Origin: Diprion similis
Taxonomy: Eukaryota > Arthropoda > Insecta > Hymenoptera > Diprionidae
Assembly (NCBI RefSeq): GCF_021155765.1
Contig: NC_060113.1
Span: 156,001-220,000 of the forward strand
Reading direction: 5' to 3'
DNA: 64,000 nt
Shown: piece after piece, positions 49,421 to 61,728 of the stretch
How positions within the stretch are numbered: the stretch's first letter is position 1
Layout of the letters: every line of letters begins with the position of its first letter
Program-made: the position numbers and the translations under genes
Notes under the pieces: model-generated
Told to the model about the DNA's origin: nothing
Database searches by the model: none
Seen by the model: the letters and a program-made list of their open reading frames with translations, nothing else

Positions 49421-52208
49421 TCAACGGTCCCGAATTTCCGTTAGCAGCAAAGCCAGTTTGGAATCGGCTTCGACGGATCTGAGTCTCCGCTCGAGGCCCT
49501 CGAGGTCGACACGTTCGATCCAGGTTGGTGGGTCTGCGTCTCGAGGTGGAAGGGGGGCGAGGAGTCTTTCCGCAGCGGCACAAATTCCGCACCAAGTCCT
49601 GAAGTCAACCGGAACTTGGACGACACCTACGGTGCTTACAAATTTTAATGATTGATCCTCGCTGAATGATCGCCCCATCACCTCTTCCAGCCCGACTTGG
49701 ATTTTGTCCGGTAGCATGTGTCTCGTTCCGGTCGAATCTTCTTCGAAGTATCTGTTGAAGGCTCGCCTGAAGATTAGCTTTCTTCCAGGTGTTACGAAAA
49801 CATGTCTGCCAAGGTAATCCAACGGTGACATTTCTGAAGTATAACGTAGTACTTGATCAATGAGAAAAACTGTGTTTAGCGGACATATTGTAGGAGAAGA
49901 AGCTTCGAGAAGAAATTTATTAATGTACCGGCAAATGTTCTACTGTCTAGAGGAAGTTCAAATCGGGAACTTTGTCGAGAAAATACCCTCGGCACATTCA
50001 GTGACGATGCGCTGGGTCCTGTTTCTTCTTTCACTTCGGTTCCGTTTCGGGCTTGTGATGCTTTTACTCTCAATGCCTCTTCCAGCGCGATTCTTCGCTG
50101 TAAAATATTTTTCACCAATGTGATTCACTTAATTATACCGTGCAATGTGCACTTGTGGGCTAATCCCGTTACCTTAGTGGAAAATTCGCCTTCCACTGTG
50201 TCGCGGTCTAATTGCCGTCCCAAATGTTTCAGGATATCAGCATCGATGAAACTCTCCGGAAAAATGCGATACGGTGGCGATGCGATCGGCTCTTTACTCG
50301 AAGGTGATAAAACCGTCCCGTCAGCGACGGGTGGTCTGGCTCTGGAAAGAATAAGTTTAATTCAACGCTTTTAAATACATCCGCTGTAAGTTTACCCTGG
50401 TGAGAATTTCTACTTTTACAAAAATTCGACAATTTCGTATTATTTCGTTCAAAATTGTAAATATGCAAAATTTTTTTATAAAATATTTTTAATTTTCGTT
50501 AAAATTTGTAGTAACCTGTAGATTTATTACTGAAAAAATACGAATTTTCATAAAAATCTACAAGTTTTTATGAGAAACTATGCATATTTACAATTTTGTG
50601 TGAAGACAATTTCTCTAAAAATTTGTAGAAATCATTTTCACCGGAGGAGCACTCATCGTTTACACTAAACTTTGCAGTAAGTAACTAACGAGCTGTCTCC
50701 GAGGCCAATCTCAACCTGCGAGACCTGAGTTTCGAGGGGCTCAGGAGGATCTCTGACTTCGTTTTGTTGGCCGTAGGTTGATCCGCGTCGGCATTTCCGC
50801 TTACGCAAACGTTTTCCGCGCCTCCGCATAGATGGCCCGTCACTTTCGCTGTCCGAACCTTCGCCGGCAGTATTTTTTGGCGTACTCTGTCGGGAACAAT
50901 CGGCTCGATTACAAATAACTTGTGCATAAAACCTGTGAATAAGGTTCACAGATTGCAATTGCTTATGAATTAATCTTTTTGCAGAACGCTCCAGCATGCA
51001 ACTGACGTTGTATAATCAAGCGCTGATCAGCGGCCAGGGGATTGATTTAACAAAATAATACTCGAGGCTGAGATAAGCGAGGACGTTATCTCGCGGCAGA
51101 CCGCGTACCGCGTTGCTGACATTGACCGTCGGCGGCGGCGCCGCTGGGACCGAAGTCGATGGGTTCAGTGGCAACAACAACGACGGCCTTGGAACGAAGA
51201 CCTCGGTTCTCCGTGGACTCGGCAACGGCTCTAGACTCAGCGCGTGCCAACTCAGGGTCTCTATATCCTGGAGAAGTATGAAAAGAGGCTTTGATTGACA
51301 AATTCTCTTAATGTCTTGGAGTGAGAATTCACTCCAATGGAGTGAAAGATCACTAAGCGAGAGTGTGAAGTGAAAATTGCGCAACTACTAATCGAGTGAA
51401 CATTCACTCCCATTGAGTCAAATTTAGAACGATTTTATTCACTCTAAGCGTTTGGAGTAGAAAAGTTCAGTGTTAAAGAGTAAACATATTCACGCTAAGA
51501 TGCGAGTTGCGCAGTTTTCACTCCAAGGAAATTTATAGAGAAAGAAACCAAAATACGGTACTAATGTAAGATCCTTCTCTCTGATGATGTAGATACAAAG
51601 CTAAGGTCTGAGGGTGTAAATGACCACAGACACCGACCTGCTCCTGAGAGTTTGCCCTAAGGTCGAGGACGAGGGTGGTACGCTCGCGAGGATAAACCGT
51701 GGGAGGATCAGGCGAGGTAACGTAGAGCGCTGGACCGCTGGCGAGAGTCGGTGCCGGGGTCAACGGCCGGGAATCGGTCTCGGCGTAGTGCCGGAAGAGT
51801 TCTTCGGGGACGGTCGTCGCATCGGGTGCCGCAGGATCGGTGATACCGCGCGACGTGCGGCGGTTTCCGCTTTGTGATCGACCTCCGGCCAGTAGAGTAG
51901 CTCGGATGAGTTCCATCTCGGCGGGGAGGAGCAATGCCTTGCCCTCTGTCGCCTGGAGAATGAATGATGGTATGTATTTCCATTGTTTGTTTTGTTTCTT
52001 CTTAATTGATGAGCGATGTATTTGTATACATAATTGAGGTATGCGATATTACCCAGCAATCCTTTGCACGGCGCACGACATCCTTGGCCTCCCCGTCCGC
52101 AGGATGATTGCACAACACGGAACATCCGTAGGGATACGGATTGAACAGACCCGAGAACGGTCGAAGAACGAACGGGGCCGGTTTCGTGTATCCAGAGAGA
52201 TCAACTTG
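49421..52208 (-). CDS. Unidentified protein, seven exons, start exon not found
   Basis: I do not recognise this gene. Exons: 52208-52053, 51952-51638, 51267-51109, 50886-50690, 50341-50173, 50097-49929 and 49833-49421. They stay in frame through GT-AG junctions for 525 residues to a TGA. The first exon begins at an acceptor (GTTCTCAG) and has no Met, so an upstream exon is missing. Contents in order: a hydrophobic and Pro-rich start (GYTKPAPFVLRPFSGLFNPY); a Pro/Thr-rich segment; a Ser/Asp run next to a very basic stretch RRRGKRLRKRKCRR, probably a nuclear or nucleic-acid-binding signal; then a more ordered C-terminal half with YRIFPESFIDADILKHLGRQ, LDYLGRHVFVTPGRKLIFRR and FRTWCGICAAAERLL. 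The C-terminal part could be helical and EF-hand-like, but I see no intact calcium loop. The junction 51109/50886 uses a non-consensus donor (GTACGC) and is the least certain. Confidence 0.75.
50396..50644. mobile_element. MITE-like inverted repeat in an intron of the unidentified gene
   Basis: The left end CCTGGTGAGAA.TTTCTAC and the reversed right end CCGGTGAAAATGATTTCTAC match, and CAAAATTGTAAATATGCA occurs in both arms. About 249 bp, strongly A/T-rich, no ORF and no clear target duplication. Confidence 0.65.
51369..51524. mobile_element. Short inverted-repeat element with GAGTGAA ends
   Basis: Left AGTGAAAATTGCGCAACT pairs with right AGTTGCGCAGTTTTCACT. The region 51320-51524 is also studded with GAGTGAA/TTCACTC repeats in both orientations. 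It lies between two exons of the unidentified gene. Confidence 0.6.
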
Positions 52209-53605
52209 CTGAGAACCAAGTACGTATGTGCAAATACGGAAGAAGGTACAAGGTTTCCAAGAAAATCAAAATGCAGACTACAAACCTTTCAGATTGAAAA
52301 TGCATTTTTTTTAACCTTTAGTGTTAGTCCTAATTACGCGAATAAAATTTAGTTATGAATCTATTCCGATATTTCAAACAGCAAAAGAAGTCGCAATTTC
52401 TTATATATTGAAATTTAGATGTTGAATTCGTTTAGACAATTCTTAAACAATGATTTGGAAGTCGTTTCCGCACGAACCAACAATATTTTCTCCCACAAGA
52501 TGTACGTTAGATACGCTGTGGGTAACATTCGAATCAATAAAGTGTGAGTAGGTAGGTATATACCTGTCTCGTTCGACCCCAATTGAAAATCAGATTTATC
52601 GTTTCATATTCACACTCTAATCGTACCCAAATAAATTTTTTTGATGTCTATCTAAACCTCGCTCAGGGAAACGGAGATTGTTTGATCCCTTACTCGCATT
52701 CTACAAGGATGATCAACCGTCGATAATCCGAATGAATAAATACGAGGTACATTTAATTTGTCACATTATGGCGACTACTCAAATGATGAACGGTCAGTAT
52801 AAAGAATAGTTAGAATCCAGCAAGTCGATTATGCAAGTATTTGAATGAAAAAATATGCGAACCTTTTTCCTCGGCCGAGAGACAGGCCGAATTCGCGCAG
52901 CAACAAGGCCTGTGGAGCTCGAGACACGCGGCATTTTTGCATAGCTATTAAGTATCAACTCCACGTAACCTTGCGTATGTATGGATGCACGCTTCAATCT
53001 AAACTAAAAGCACACCGCAAGCTCTTTGGCTGACACGTCTTATTTCGGCTTACCGACAATCTTAACACCAGCCCCCAATCGCCATAACTTTGAATGAAAT
53101 GCATTTATACGCAAGACGTTGCCACGGGAGCGATGGTTCGATCGAAGAAAATCACGTTGCGCTGCTTTACGTGCGTACAATACCTGTGTAGGTGGGCACA
53201 TATATTTACTACGCCCACATTCTTCGTACTCGTATAAGCTGTGTAAAGCTGCAGATTTTTAGCAATTTCATTGTACAATACGATATTTTCTTGAGTTTTA
53301 GCGAAAGCAGTTTTTTGCTATAACATATAAATAAACGGTAGGAAAGTTCAGTCCCATAATTACATTCGCATTATTTACCTTGATTACATTCGGAATTAGA
53401 AAATGCTAGAAATACGTGAATTCGCATTGAAGATATAATATCCAGCTTTCGTGTGAATTGGGAGCGAATAATTTTCTCTTGCACAGTTTTTATCTCCGAT
53501 TATATTTAACGGTTGTTGAACTCATACAATTCAATATATGACTACTATATGGAAAAGTAATTTTTTCTTTTAATTTGCACATTAACCAGGGTCGTGAAGT
53601 AGAAA
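52209..53605. other. Region between the unidentified gene and MRPL50
   Basis: It should contain the missing start exon and promoter of the unidentified gene. One candidate is an ATG near 52962 (minus) with 24 codons, in the right phase but with a poor donor (GTTCGC). Another donor-like site, CGGTAAGC near 53053, follows an out-of-frame stop. No other gene seen. Confidence 0.4.
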
Positions 53606-55631
53606 TTAGGGCCAAGAAGTTTTAGCCGTATGACCTGGGTACTTCTTCTTGTATTTCAGACCGGTTACAAGAGTAGAGCTCTTGGGAAAAGCGGACTTTC
53701 CTCCAAACATGGTATCCGTTTCTGGAAATCAGTAAATCATCGTTCAGTTTGTGGAATTCACCCATAAAATTGCAATGGTTACAAGATAGTTACGGTGTTA
53801 AACAAACACCAATAGGCGTATAATAAATATGCAACATAGGAGTAAATACGAAACTGGCGATCAATATCTGCACGTTCCGAAGATTTCCCGCATCAATTAT
53901 TGTTGAAATTTTACTAACCAGGAACAAACCGATGATACTCGTACTGAATATGCAGATTCTCTGGTAAATTTTGATCCCGCATAGCGTCCAATGGTACCGT
54001 GGCGTTTATGGGGGTTAGATAAAACTTGCGTAGGTCGGCTAGAAGAAAAAAAAAAAAATTCAAATAAACATTAGATTCGTTTCATTTCCTTCACTTTACG
54101 ACTAAATTAGGAAAATCGATTATTTATTTACCAATAGTCTCCACGGTGTGTAACAGAGAATTCGGAATCGCATGATCGAATTCTTTACCGCACGCTGTGA
54201 ACAATTTAAAACGTGTGATTGGTTCGTCCAGACGCGTTTCATTTACAGATTCCACACCTTCGACGCGGCAGACGTCGTCCAAACGTTTCATGACGTCATT
54301 AGCCGGTGAATAAGATTTTTGCGACCGCAAGTAGCTGAAAAAATGTTAAAAATTCACTGAATTACATTATTATCGTCAGCTTACTTCTCGAGTTTCCAAG
54401 AAACTTAATAAATTCAATAATTTCCAGGAGATATTGTCATTATTATTAGAAAAGAAAATAAAAACGAACGAGTGGAGTGAGTGTAATTGGCATAAAGTCA
54501 TCGACGTAAGCAAACGCGTTTCAGGGGTTGGTATGTAATAAGAATATATTTTTTTCAATACCAGAGTAATCCTCGGATAAAGAAAAATCTGTGAGATAGA
54601 TTTAGAAAAAAAAAAAATGAAAAAAACCAACCCGACGTGAATAATTGCAATAAAATTTTTAAGTTCGTTAATCGAAACGAGGTTGAAATTTCTTTCATTG
54701 TATAAAGAAAAAAAAAAAAACAAAAACAAAAAAACCAACCCTCGTGACGTCAGGGAGGTAGAAAGCGCGGGAAATGATTCTCATTGATAACGGTGAGCTT
54801 TTCGATCAATATACAATAATCTTCCCCAAGTATCTGCGAGTATCTCGTTCCGCGCGAGACCCCGCGAAGAAGCGGCCAGAGCCGGCGCGGTGGCGGTAAA
54901 TTTTTTTTTCGTCCGTAAGGGGTGGGAGTGCCGAGATCGATGATTCGGGGGTGGCCATGCGGTGGCGCCCTCATCGCAATTCGAGCCGAACTTCGGCTCG
55001 TGCGATCTGTCAAATTTGGTCGTCGTAGTGGGGGAGGGGGGAGTAGAATCGACATGGCCGCAGTCGGTTCTCGGCTTCATGAGGTGAACGGCGTACCAGA
55101 GTTGGAATACGAGTGGATATAATCGCTGGATCGTCACGGGTGTCACACGGTCAGCTGATTAGTGGAATTAGAAAGGGCCCGTTACGCTTACCCTCTAGTG
55201 GCGAGTGACTCTCGTTCAGCCTTCAGGGTCGCAAGGTTAATGGTTTTTCGGAATCTGGTTTCTTTATCAATTTTTTTCCTCTTGCCAAATTTTTTCACAG
55301 ATGCGTAATCACGTCTCGTGTCCGCAGTGGTGCCAGCCTGAAATGTTGAAACGACAACTGTAAAAACCCGTTACACTTTTACACATAAGTAATACGCTCG
55401 GTGCGGTGGTCGGTGGAAATCGCCGGAGTTGTTCGTGGTTCGACGTGTGTGAGGAGACAAAAAACAAGGATAAAGCCATTCGGACGCATGATTGGAGCGG
55501 GCGAATATGACGCGAGGCGACGCCGGGCGTCCCGTAACCATAAAGAGTGAACTAACCGTCAATCCGCTTCTCAGCAGTGCCGAATATTTGGAAGAACTCG
55601 CTTGCCAAGCATGCCGTATGAGCGCCGCCAT
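53606..55631 (-). CDS. MRPL50: Mitochondrial large-subunit ribosomal protein mL50 (complete)
   Basis: mL50 is a component of the mitochondrial 39S subunit without a bacterial counterpart. Five exons: 55631-55557, 55337-55192, 54334-54132, 54038-53919 and 53721-53606. Total 660 bases, 219 residues; human is 158, so the insect form is longer. The N-terminus MAALIRHAWQASSSKYSALL is basic and lacks acids, as expected for a matrix-targeting peptide. The family core is KSYSPANDVMKRL (about 80-92), FKLFTACGKEFDH and IPNSLLHTVETI (130-141), matching human RSRAYTPPEDLQSRL, FNLLAHLADDLGH and VPNSRLHQM. The next exon has LPENLHIQYEY, matching human LPPNLKITWSY, where the human protein ends; here 50 or so further residues continue. 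A possible ATTAAA (TTTAAT at 53568) lies 33 bases past the stop. Donors at 55556 and 53918 are GTTAGT. Confidence 0.93.
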
Positions 55632-55936
55632 ATTGTTAACCGAAGTAGCGTTCGAAGATTGGAAAACGACAAGCAGCGGCAGCAGCGGCAGCGGCAGCAG
55701 CACGAGTTGTGAATCGACGAATCGACTTCGTCCAGTCCGGCCGAGGTTCGGTTTTAAGGTGTAAGGGGGCGCAGGCGGCTGCGCTTGTTGTTGCCCTGAT
55801 CCGCCATTTTACAGTCGCCATTGAAAGGTGAAAACCCTCCTAAATGTTCTCGAATAACATCGATTTCGAACTGGAATACCGGGGTTAATTAGTGCGTGTA
55901 GTGTTGGTTAGTGATTAAGTGTAAAATGGAGCAGCC
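55632..55936. promoter_or_regulatory. Divergent promoter between MRPL50 and the gene starting at 55937
   Basis: Only about 305 bp separate the start codons of two oppositely directed genes. The middle is G+C-rich, and has GCCATTTTAC and GCCATTGAA. A short CAG/CGG-like repeat (CAGCGG units near 55675) borders it. Such spacing implies a shared bidirectional, CpG-type promoter. Confidence 0.65.
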
Positions 55937-55940
55937 ATGA
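55926..55940 (+). promoter_or_regulatory. Upstream ORF overlapping the next start codon (ATGA)
   Basis: ATG GAG CAG CCA TGA. The first ATG has A at -3 and G at +4, a stronger context than the main ATG at 55937. The stop shares bases with the main start, an arrangement that allows termination-reinitiation. Confidence 0.5.
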
Positions 55941-56005
55941 CGCATCCATTGCATCAAACGAACGGCGCGAGCTTAGAGGATTGCCACACGAACTTCTTCG
56001 CTCTG
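55937..56005 (+). CDS. First coding exon of an unidentified gene (partial)
   Basis: Encodes 23 codons, starting MTHPLHQTNGASLEDCHTNF and ending FFAL, then a strong donor GTGAGT in phase 0. The composition (Cys, His, Asn, Phe) is protein-like and not repeat-driven. The rest of the gene must lie past the right edge or in exons I cannot see, which would make the first intron at least 8 kb, as is common for developmental regulators. I cannot name it. A four-codon upstream ORF (ATG at 55926) ends at a TGA overlapping this ATG. Confidence 0.6.
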
Positions 56006-57267
56006 GTGAGTAGTGCACAGCGGTGCAGGCTAAAACACTCGGGCTACCTACTACCTACTACTCTAGGACATCTCACGTCTCAGGCGATTACATCTCCTCC
56101 TTATTCCGACGCATTTCCCTGATCCCGGTTCACCTTCGCAGGTCCCGTTCTACGATTAATCCCTATTTTCCCCGCTGCCCCGCCTAACGCGTGAAAACTT
56201 AATCCATTCGTAATAAGCACGCAGAGGTGCCCAAGTCGGATGACGGGACGTCCCTTTCTCCCGTACTTAATGTTTGTATATCGTTTTCTTAACGCTCTCG
56301 TTGTCTCTCCTCGCCTCTTCGCCTCGGCTATGCCTGCGACGTATGAATACTTGTCTGTCTCCATGTATGCGTGTCCCTACGTTCGCGTGCGTGCGTGCGT
56401 GAGCGAGTGAGTGCGTCTTGCTAGCTGCTGGCCGCCTCGTTCGCCTCCGTTTATCAATTTGAAGTTTGTTGTCTGTCCCAATGTCATGCTTGATTCGCGT
56501 CACACTCGGGATTGGGGAAGGTTGCAAGGACACCCGACCGACCGCCTGCGGAGAGCGACAAAACTCTCGTCGTTAAAACGGGAGCGAATCGCGCGTCATA
56601 AGTGTTCACCGTAATATTCCTAGTTTCTCTCAACCAGGTCGCGTGTCTCCTCAACTACAAATCGCGACACCCGTCGTCCCTTCTCTCCACTTCTATCGTA
56701 TCGTATCTTCGACTTCCTCCGATCCTCTTTTTTTTCCGTTGTCTCTTCTCGCGCCTAATCATCGTCATCGTTACTACGATCATCGCGATCATCGTCGTCA
56801 TTACTACCGACTATTATTATCATCGTCATCGCGATGATGTATCGCTTATCGGTATTATTTAGCGACTCGCGTATAATAGATAACGTATGGCAAGCAACAG
56901 CAACAGCAGTGGTAGTAGTGGTGGCCAAGAAGACGAGGAGGAGGATCTTCCTTCTCGCGGTAGTCGAAGCAGCTCTCTCTCTCCCCCCCTTCTCTCTTTC
57001 TCTCTCGCGCGCGCAACATTCCTTTCCCCAGCAATGCGAGGGAGGAGGTGCGAATCACCGTTCGCCTTACGGAAATTGTGTCACGCCGGTTGTGGTCCTT
57101 TGGCAACGAGCGCAAGGGGGTCGACGGTGGTGCGGGGGAGGGGGTTAGTCGAAGGGATATCGCACAGTTGTTGAAAGAAGAAATTTCCGTGCGGATACGC
57201 AAACGCGGGTCATTGATACGTCCATTAACCGGACAACAAGGCTTGAACTGCAGGTTGTCGATTGGTG

Positions 57268-57298
<31 letters not shown>

Positions 57299-57737
57299 AC
57301 ATATCTTTGAGAAGGATTTGCTTAGTTTAATTCCAATGTTTTGAGATTAGCGTAGATAGACGTGTTGTACGTAAGAAAAGAAGCTTCTCGGATATACACG
57401 TACCTAGTTACGTGTGTCTGTGCATGCATGTATATACCTATGTTGAGAGACGCATAAACGAGATAGATATACGTATGTAAATATAATATTGTTGGTACAA
57501 TGTGTATAACGTATAACGTATAACGTATAACGTAACCGTGAGCCGGACGGACGGACCGACGGACCGAAGTGTGCTGCCGCCCTATGGCCGCCGAGAAAAG
57601 CATGCCGCTCTGTTGCCACATACCGCTATGTTGCGCTTTATACTTACTTGACGCTGCCTGCCGTTCACGCTGCTCCTGACTTCTACTATTATACACGCGC
57701 GCGACCCAACTTCGCTCTCTCACTACTACCGTTCAAT

Positions 57738-57756
57738 TACTAGACTACACTACTAC

Positions 57757-57790
<34 letters not shown>

Positions 57791-57820
57791 GATATTGCTG
57801 CTGCTGCTGCTGCTGCTAGT
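57738..57820. repeat. (TAC)n and (TGC)n trinucleotide arrays
   Basis: TAC units, interrupted by AATAC, followed by about eight GCT units. Confidence 0.9.
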
Positions 57821-59236
57821 ATTACTACACTATTGATACTAGTGTAACGCTGTTACTACCGATACTCTATTACACTGGTTACTCCAACACTTACTATGGA
57901 ATTGCGTGCTATTATGAATGCAACTATTTACACGAGAAAGTATCTGTCTATATACATCTATGTGTGTATAATACCTAGATATTAGATAACTACGAACAAA
58001 CCGTTGGTTAAATCACTTGGTTGTGGTGGTAAGATTATTATGTACTCTGAAACTTATGCTCCTAGGAGCAGCGGCCTCCTCCTTCTTCTTCTACTCCTCC
58101 TCCTCTTCCTCCTCCTCCTCTTTGGTTGGCCAGTTCAGACTATGGCCTAGGTGAAAGCCTTGCACTAAAGACGCGAGCACAGAGGCACGTTCTACAAAAC
58201 GACTCGCCATGATATACATATACAATATTTACGGCAAGATACAGAAAGTTGAAATAGAGAGATGGAGAGAGCTGGATAGATGGGTACATAGATAGATAGA
58301 TAGATAGATAGATGGAAAGATAGATACGGGGTGTATAAACATACACATATGTATACGTGCTTGGGTGTTTCATCAGCAGCAGTTAGAAGAAACCTGCTAA
58401 ATGCACGTATAATGCACAATGGTTATAGGCGTAGGAATATGTCCGTCGCCGGCCGTCGTTCGTTTGTGCCCTTGCCTTATATTGTTATCCTTTAGCGGTT
58501 GACTGGCCTGCTGTTGCTGCTGCTGCTGCTGCCTTCACCCCTACTAATCGCTAAACCCGCCTTTGCCCTTCCTCGAGACCCCTGCCGAGTTCTGGGTGGC
58601 TCGTCTCTTTCTCTCTCTCTCTCTCTCTCGCTCGCTTTCTTGGCTTTTGCCAGATTCCTAATGCCTGATATTGTATCTCGACTCGTTAGTTTTAATATTT
58701 TTACCTTTAACGTATCTTCTCAATTTCTTTTTTATTTCATCCTCTCTAATCTGATGTTATTCTTGTCACATGACACACCATTCTCTCGGTTTCTCTCTCA
58801 TCTCTATCTCTCTTCAGCGAATATTCAGAAATTTTGGTCGCAAAGCCCGTGCTGAAGATATATCGCTTTCATTTAGGTTTATTCCCGTTGATTGTATATA
58901 TATATATATATATATATCATCGGTGATCTTGGTGGTGTTTGTTGTTGTTTTATTTATTTATTTTTTTTTCTTCCTCTTACATATCCACTTACTCCGGTAA
59001 TTTTATACAATTTTGTTCTTAACCATTTTCTTTTCGGATGTTCGATTCCGCACCGTGTATACCTACTATAACGTAGTAATGTACCACCTATACGCATTCC
59101 GGTTCTTGACCTTTGCTAGTAGAGATTATCTCCGTCACCTCGGTCGGTATTTAATACTCTATGCGGAGATAACAGAACGCGGAGACAGAAAGAACAGGGC
59201 TGCTACGGAGAGGATCGATGAAACACTTCACCGCGG

Positions 59237-59270
59237 GTGCTGCTGCTGCTGCTGCTGCTGCTGTTGTTGT
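59237..59270. repeat. (CTG)n trinucleotide repeat
   Basis: About nine CTG units then TTG units. A cysteine frame across it is an artefact. Confidence 0.9.
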
Positions 59271-59496
59271 CCCCATCCTGGACTATGTCGATACCGATTT
59301 TTCTCGGCCGTCCTCCTCTCCCCTCCCCGCTGAATATAAACAAACAAGCGAATGAATGATACCCCGTGCGTTTCCCACCTTCGTCAACGACGGAGACTCT
59401 CCCCATACGGTGAAAATGAGATATAATAAAAAGACGTGGACGAAGTAATTGAAAATAGGCGAGAAATACGTTTGTTTCAAGTGACGAATTATTTTC

Positions 59497-59529
59497 TCCC
59501 CCCCCCCCCCCCCCCCTTTTTTTTTTTCT
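59497..59529. repeat. Poly-C followed by poly-T
   Basis: About 20 C then about 12 T. Its length is unreliable in most assemblies. Confidence 0.85.
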
Positions 59530-60656
59530 TTGCTTCATATCACGTTTTTTTGTACATGCAGAGTAATATGGAGAAGGAAGAGAAGAGGTGGGTCGATTAA
59601 CAGTTAGAACTACCAGACCAGTAAAAATGACTGGTTTTACAATTTCATTTTAAAATTCGTACTTCTCATCTTACATTCTACCAAGGTAATTCTAGTCTCT
59701 ATATGCTGGTTAAATAAACAACGCAAATATGTTTTACCCTATTACAAGTCAAATAATTATAATTATAATATTATATGTGAAAACGATTTGTCGTGGTCGA
59801 TGATCCATATTTTTCCAAAACTTCAAACAACACAAAAACAATATATACGAAACATATTTGCGTTGTTTATTTATCCACAGCAGAGAGAGATTTTTCTCCA
59901 CTTCTCTTTTCTCCGATCTTCATCTTCTTCGCGCGATACGAATAGTGTTTACATTCTAAGTGAGAGGTCGATAAGGTATTTAATATGTTGCTTGGTTGGT
60001 TGGTATGTAGGTATTTATTTAAAAGTATGCTTTGTTTATCGCAACCCTTCATCACCATCGAGAAGAGCCCCTCCGTCTCTTCATTCTCTTTCTATTCACT
60101 TCTCCGGCAGTGTTCACTCTGCAAACACCCTTCTTATTCTTGGTTGGTGAATATTTCTAGATGTACGGTAAATTCGGATGCAGGGTAAATGGTGAGAGGG
60201 AAGGAACGAATGACGAGCGAAACTAAAAAGCTAGTCGTTATTTTTTATCTTCAAAATTCTTTAACGATACTTACCTGGATCACTAAACATGCGGATTTAT
60301 CCGTATGAAATAACAATAATTGACGAAGATAAAAAGCAAAGATTTATGTGCTGAGGAAAAATCTTTATTTCGCCATTTTGTAATTGCCTCGAATATCCGT
60401 GAATCGTTATAAAACAAAATACGCTGATATTTCGATAAACTTACTTCCTTGAATATCATTGTTGAGTTAAGAAAATAGTGATTTTTTTTTTTTCTTTACA
60501 CAACTCGATGTTTATAGTTACACGGTAACGGTTACACTGACTTCAATCGTTTATTCGTCTCACGTTTATTAATTTATTATCGAGTAGCTAGTGAGGGCGG
60601 TCAGCTTCGAGACCGACAAATCATTGTCATCTTTTCTTACTTCTCTGGATGAATGA

Positions 60657-60717
60657 ATGAGGATGAGGATGAGGATGAGGATGAGGATGAGGATGAGGAT
60701 GAGGATGAGGATGAGGC
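60657..60717. repeat. (GATGAG)n hexanucleotide microsatellite
   Basis: About ten GAGGAT units, the same motif and orientation as the array at 5956-6003. Met-Arg and Glu-Asp frames are artefacts. Confidence 0.95.
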
Positions 60718-61570
60718 CAGGAGGCGGCGGCGGTGGTCTGAAGTTGGTTCGTTCGGCCCGCTGCTCGGCCTTGCACGTCGCCTTGCCCGTATTGATCAGC
60801 TTGACAGACCCGCGTGCTGCGCCCGCTTACTACCTTATACATGCCTTATACCTATCCACCTATCTGTGCCCACCTTCACGCTGCCTACCTACCTACCTAC
60901 CTACCTACTTCCATGCCTATACTGCATTATATATACCTACAACCGACGACGACGACGACGACGACGATTCGTTCAAAATCTACCAGGGTTTAGGGTTTGC
61001 AAGAGACGAGGCGGGAAAAAAAGAGGAGGGGGGGAGGGACGCGCACGGGGATGATGCGAGAAGGATATTCGTGTCGAGGAGGAAAGAAGAAGAAGAAGAA
61101 GAAGAAGAAGTGGAAGTGGTGGTGGTAGTAGTAAGAGAGAAATAAGCGTGTGGGCGATACCTGCATTGCGATATCCTGTTTCTTCGGGAAACACGTCATA
61201 TTAAATTGTCAAGGGTAATAGATTTACCCATTTGATGAGGAGGGAGATTCTTTTTTGCTTGTCGAATCATCTGTATAGAGAGATTATGGGGATTGAGTTA
61301 GTGACGTTAGTACCGTAACGACGCGTGTTTTTGTTGTTGTTGTTGTTTGTTTTTTGTTTGTTTCTTTCTATATTTTTTTTTTTTTTTTTTTTTTAAGGAA
61401 AATCGGCTAATTTGGACCATTATCACGTTACGAAAATTTAGTAAAGCGTTATTAACGAAATGTGTTTGTATACTGATTCTGTAAAAACCAAATACTTGAA
61501 TGTCATTTTCAAAATTAAATCCAATACTGATTTATTTTTTTCTCTCCTGATGCATCGCGCGCTATACGTT

Positions 61571-61672
61571 AACGTTACTAACTTCAGTCTCATTCGAAAT
61601 GAATGAATGAACGAATGAGGTATATCTACTATATATATCTGTAAGAGAGAACCGTTTGACGACGACTAGTAG

Positions 61673-61728
<56 letters not shown>

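Noticed and set aside
52886-52962. Candidate start exon of the unidentified gene (24 codons from ATG)
   Set aside because: Phase fits but the donor GTTCGC is poor and there is nothing to compare the peptide with; left as a possibility only.
55492-55764. 91-codon plus-strand frame across MRPL50 exon 1
   Set aside because: It is antisense to a well-supported exon and ends in a Ser/Gly repeat.
56887-56965. Possible coding exon MASNSNSSGSSGG in the right-hand intron
   Set aside because: Low-complexity AGC/GGT repeat with a marginal donor and no acceptor or promoter evidence.
60627-61145. Open frames with Glu-Asp, Met-Arg or Pro-His runs
   Set aside because: Driven by (GATGAG)n and (CGA)n microsatellites; no complex sequence outside the repeats.
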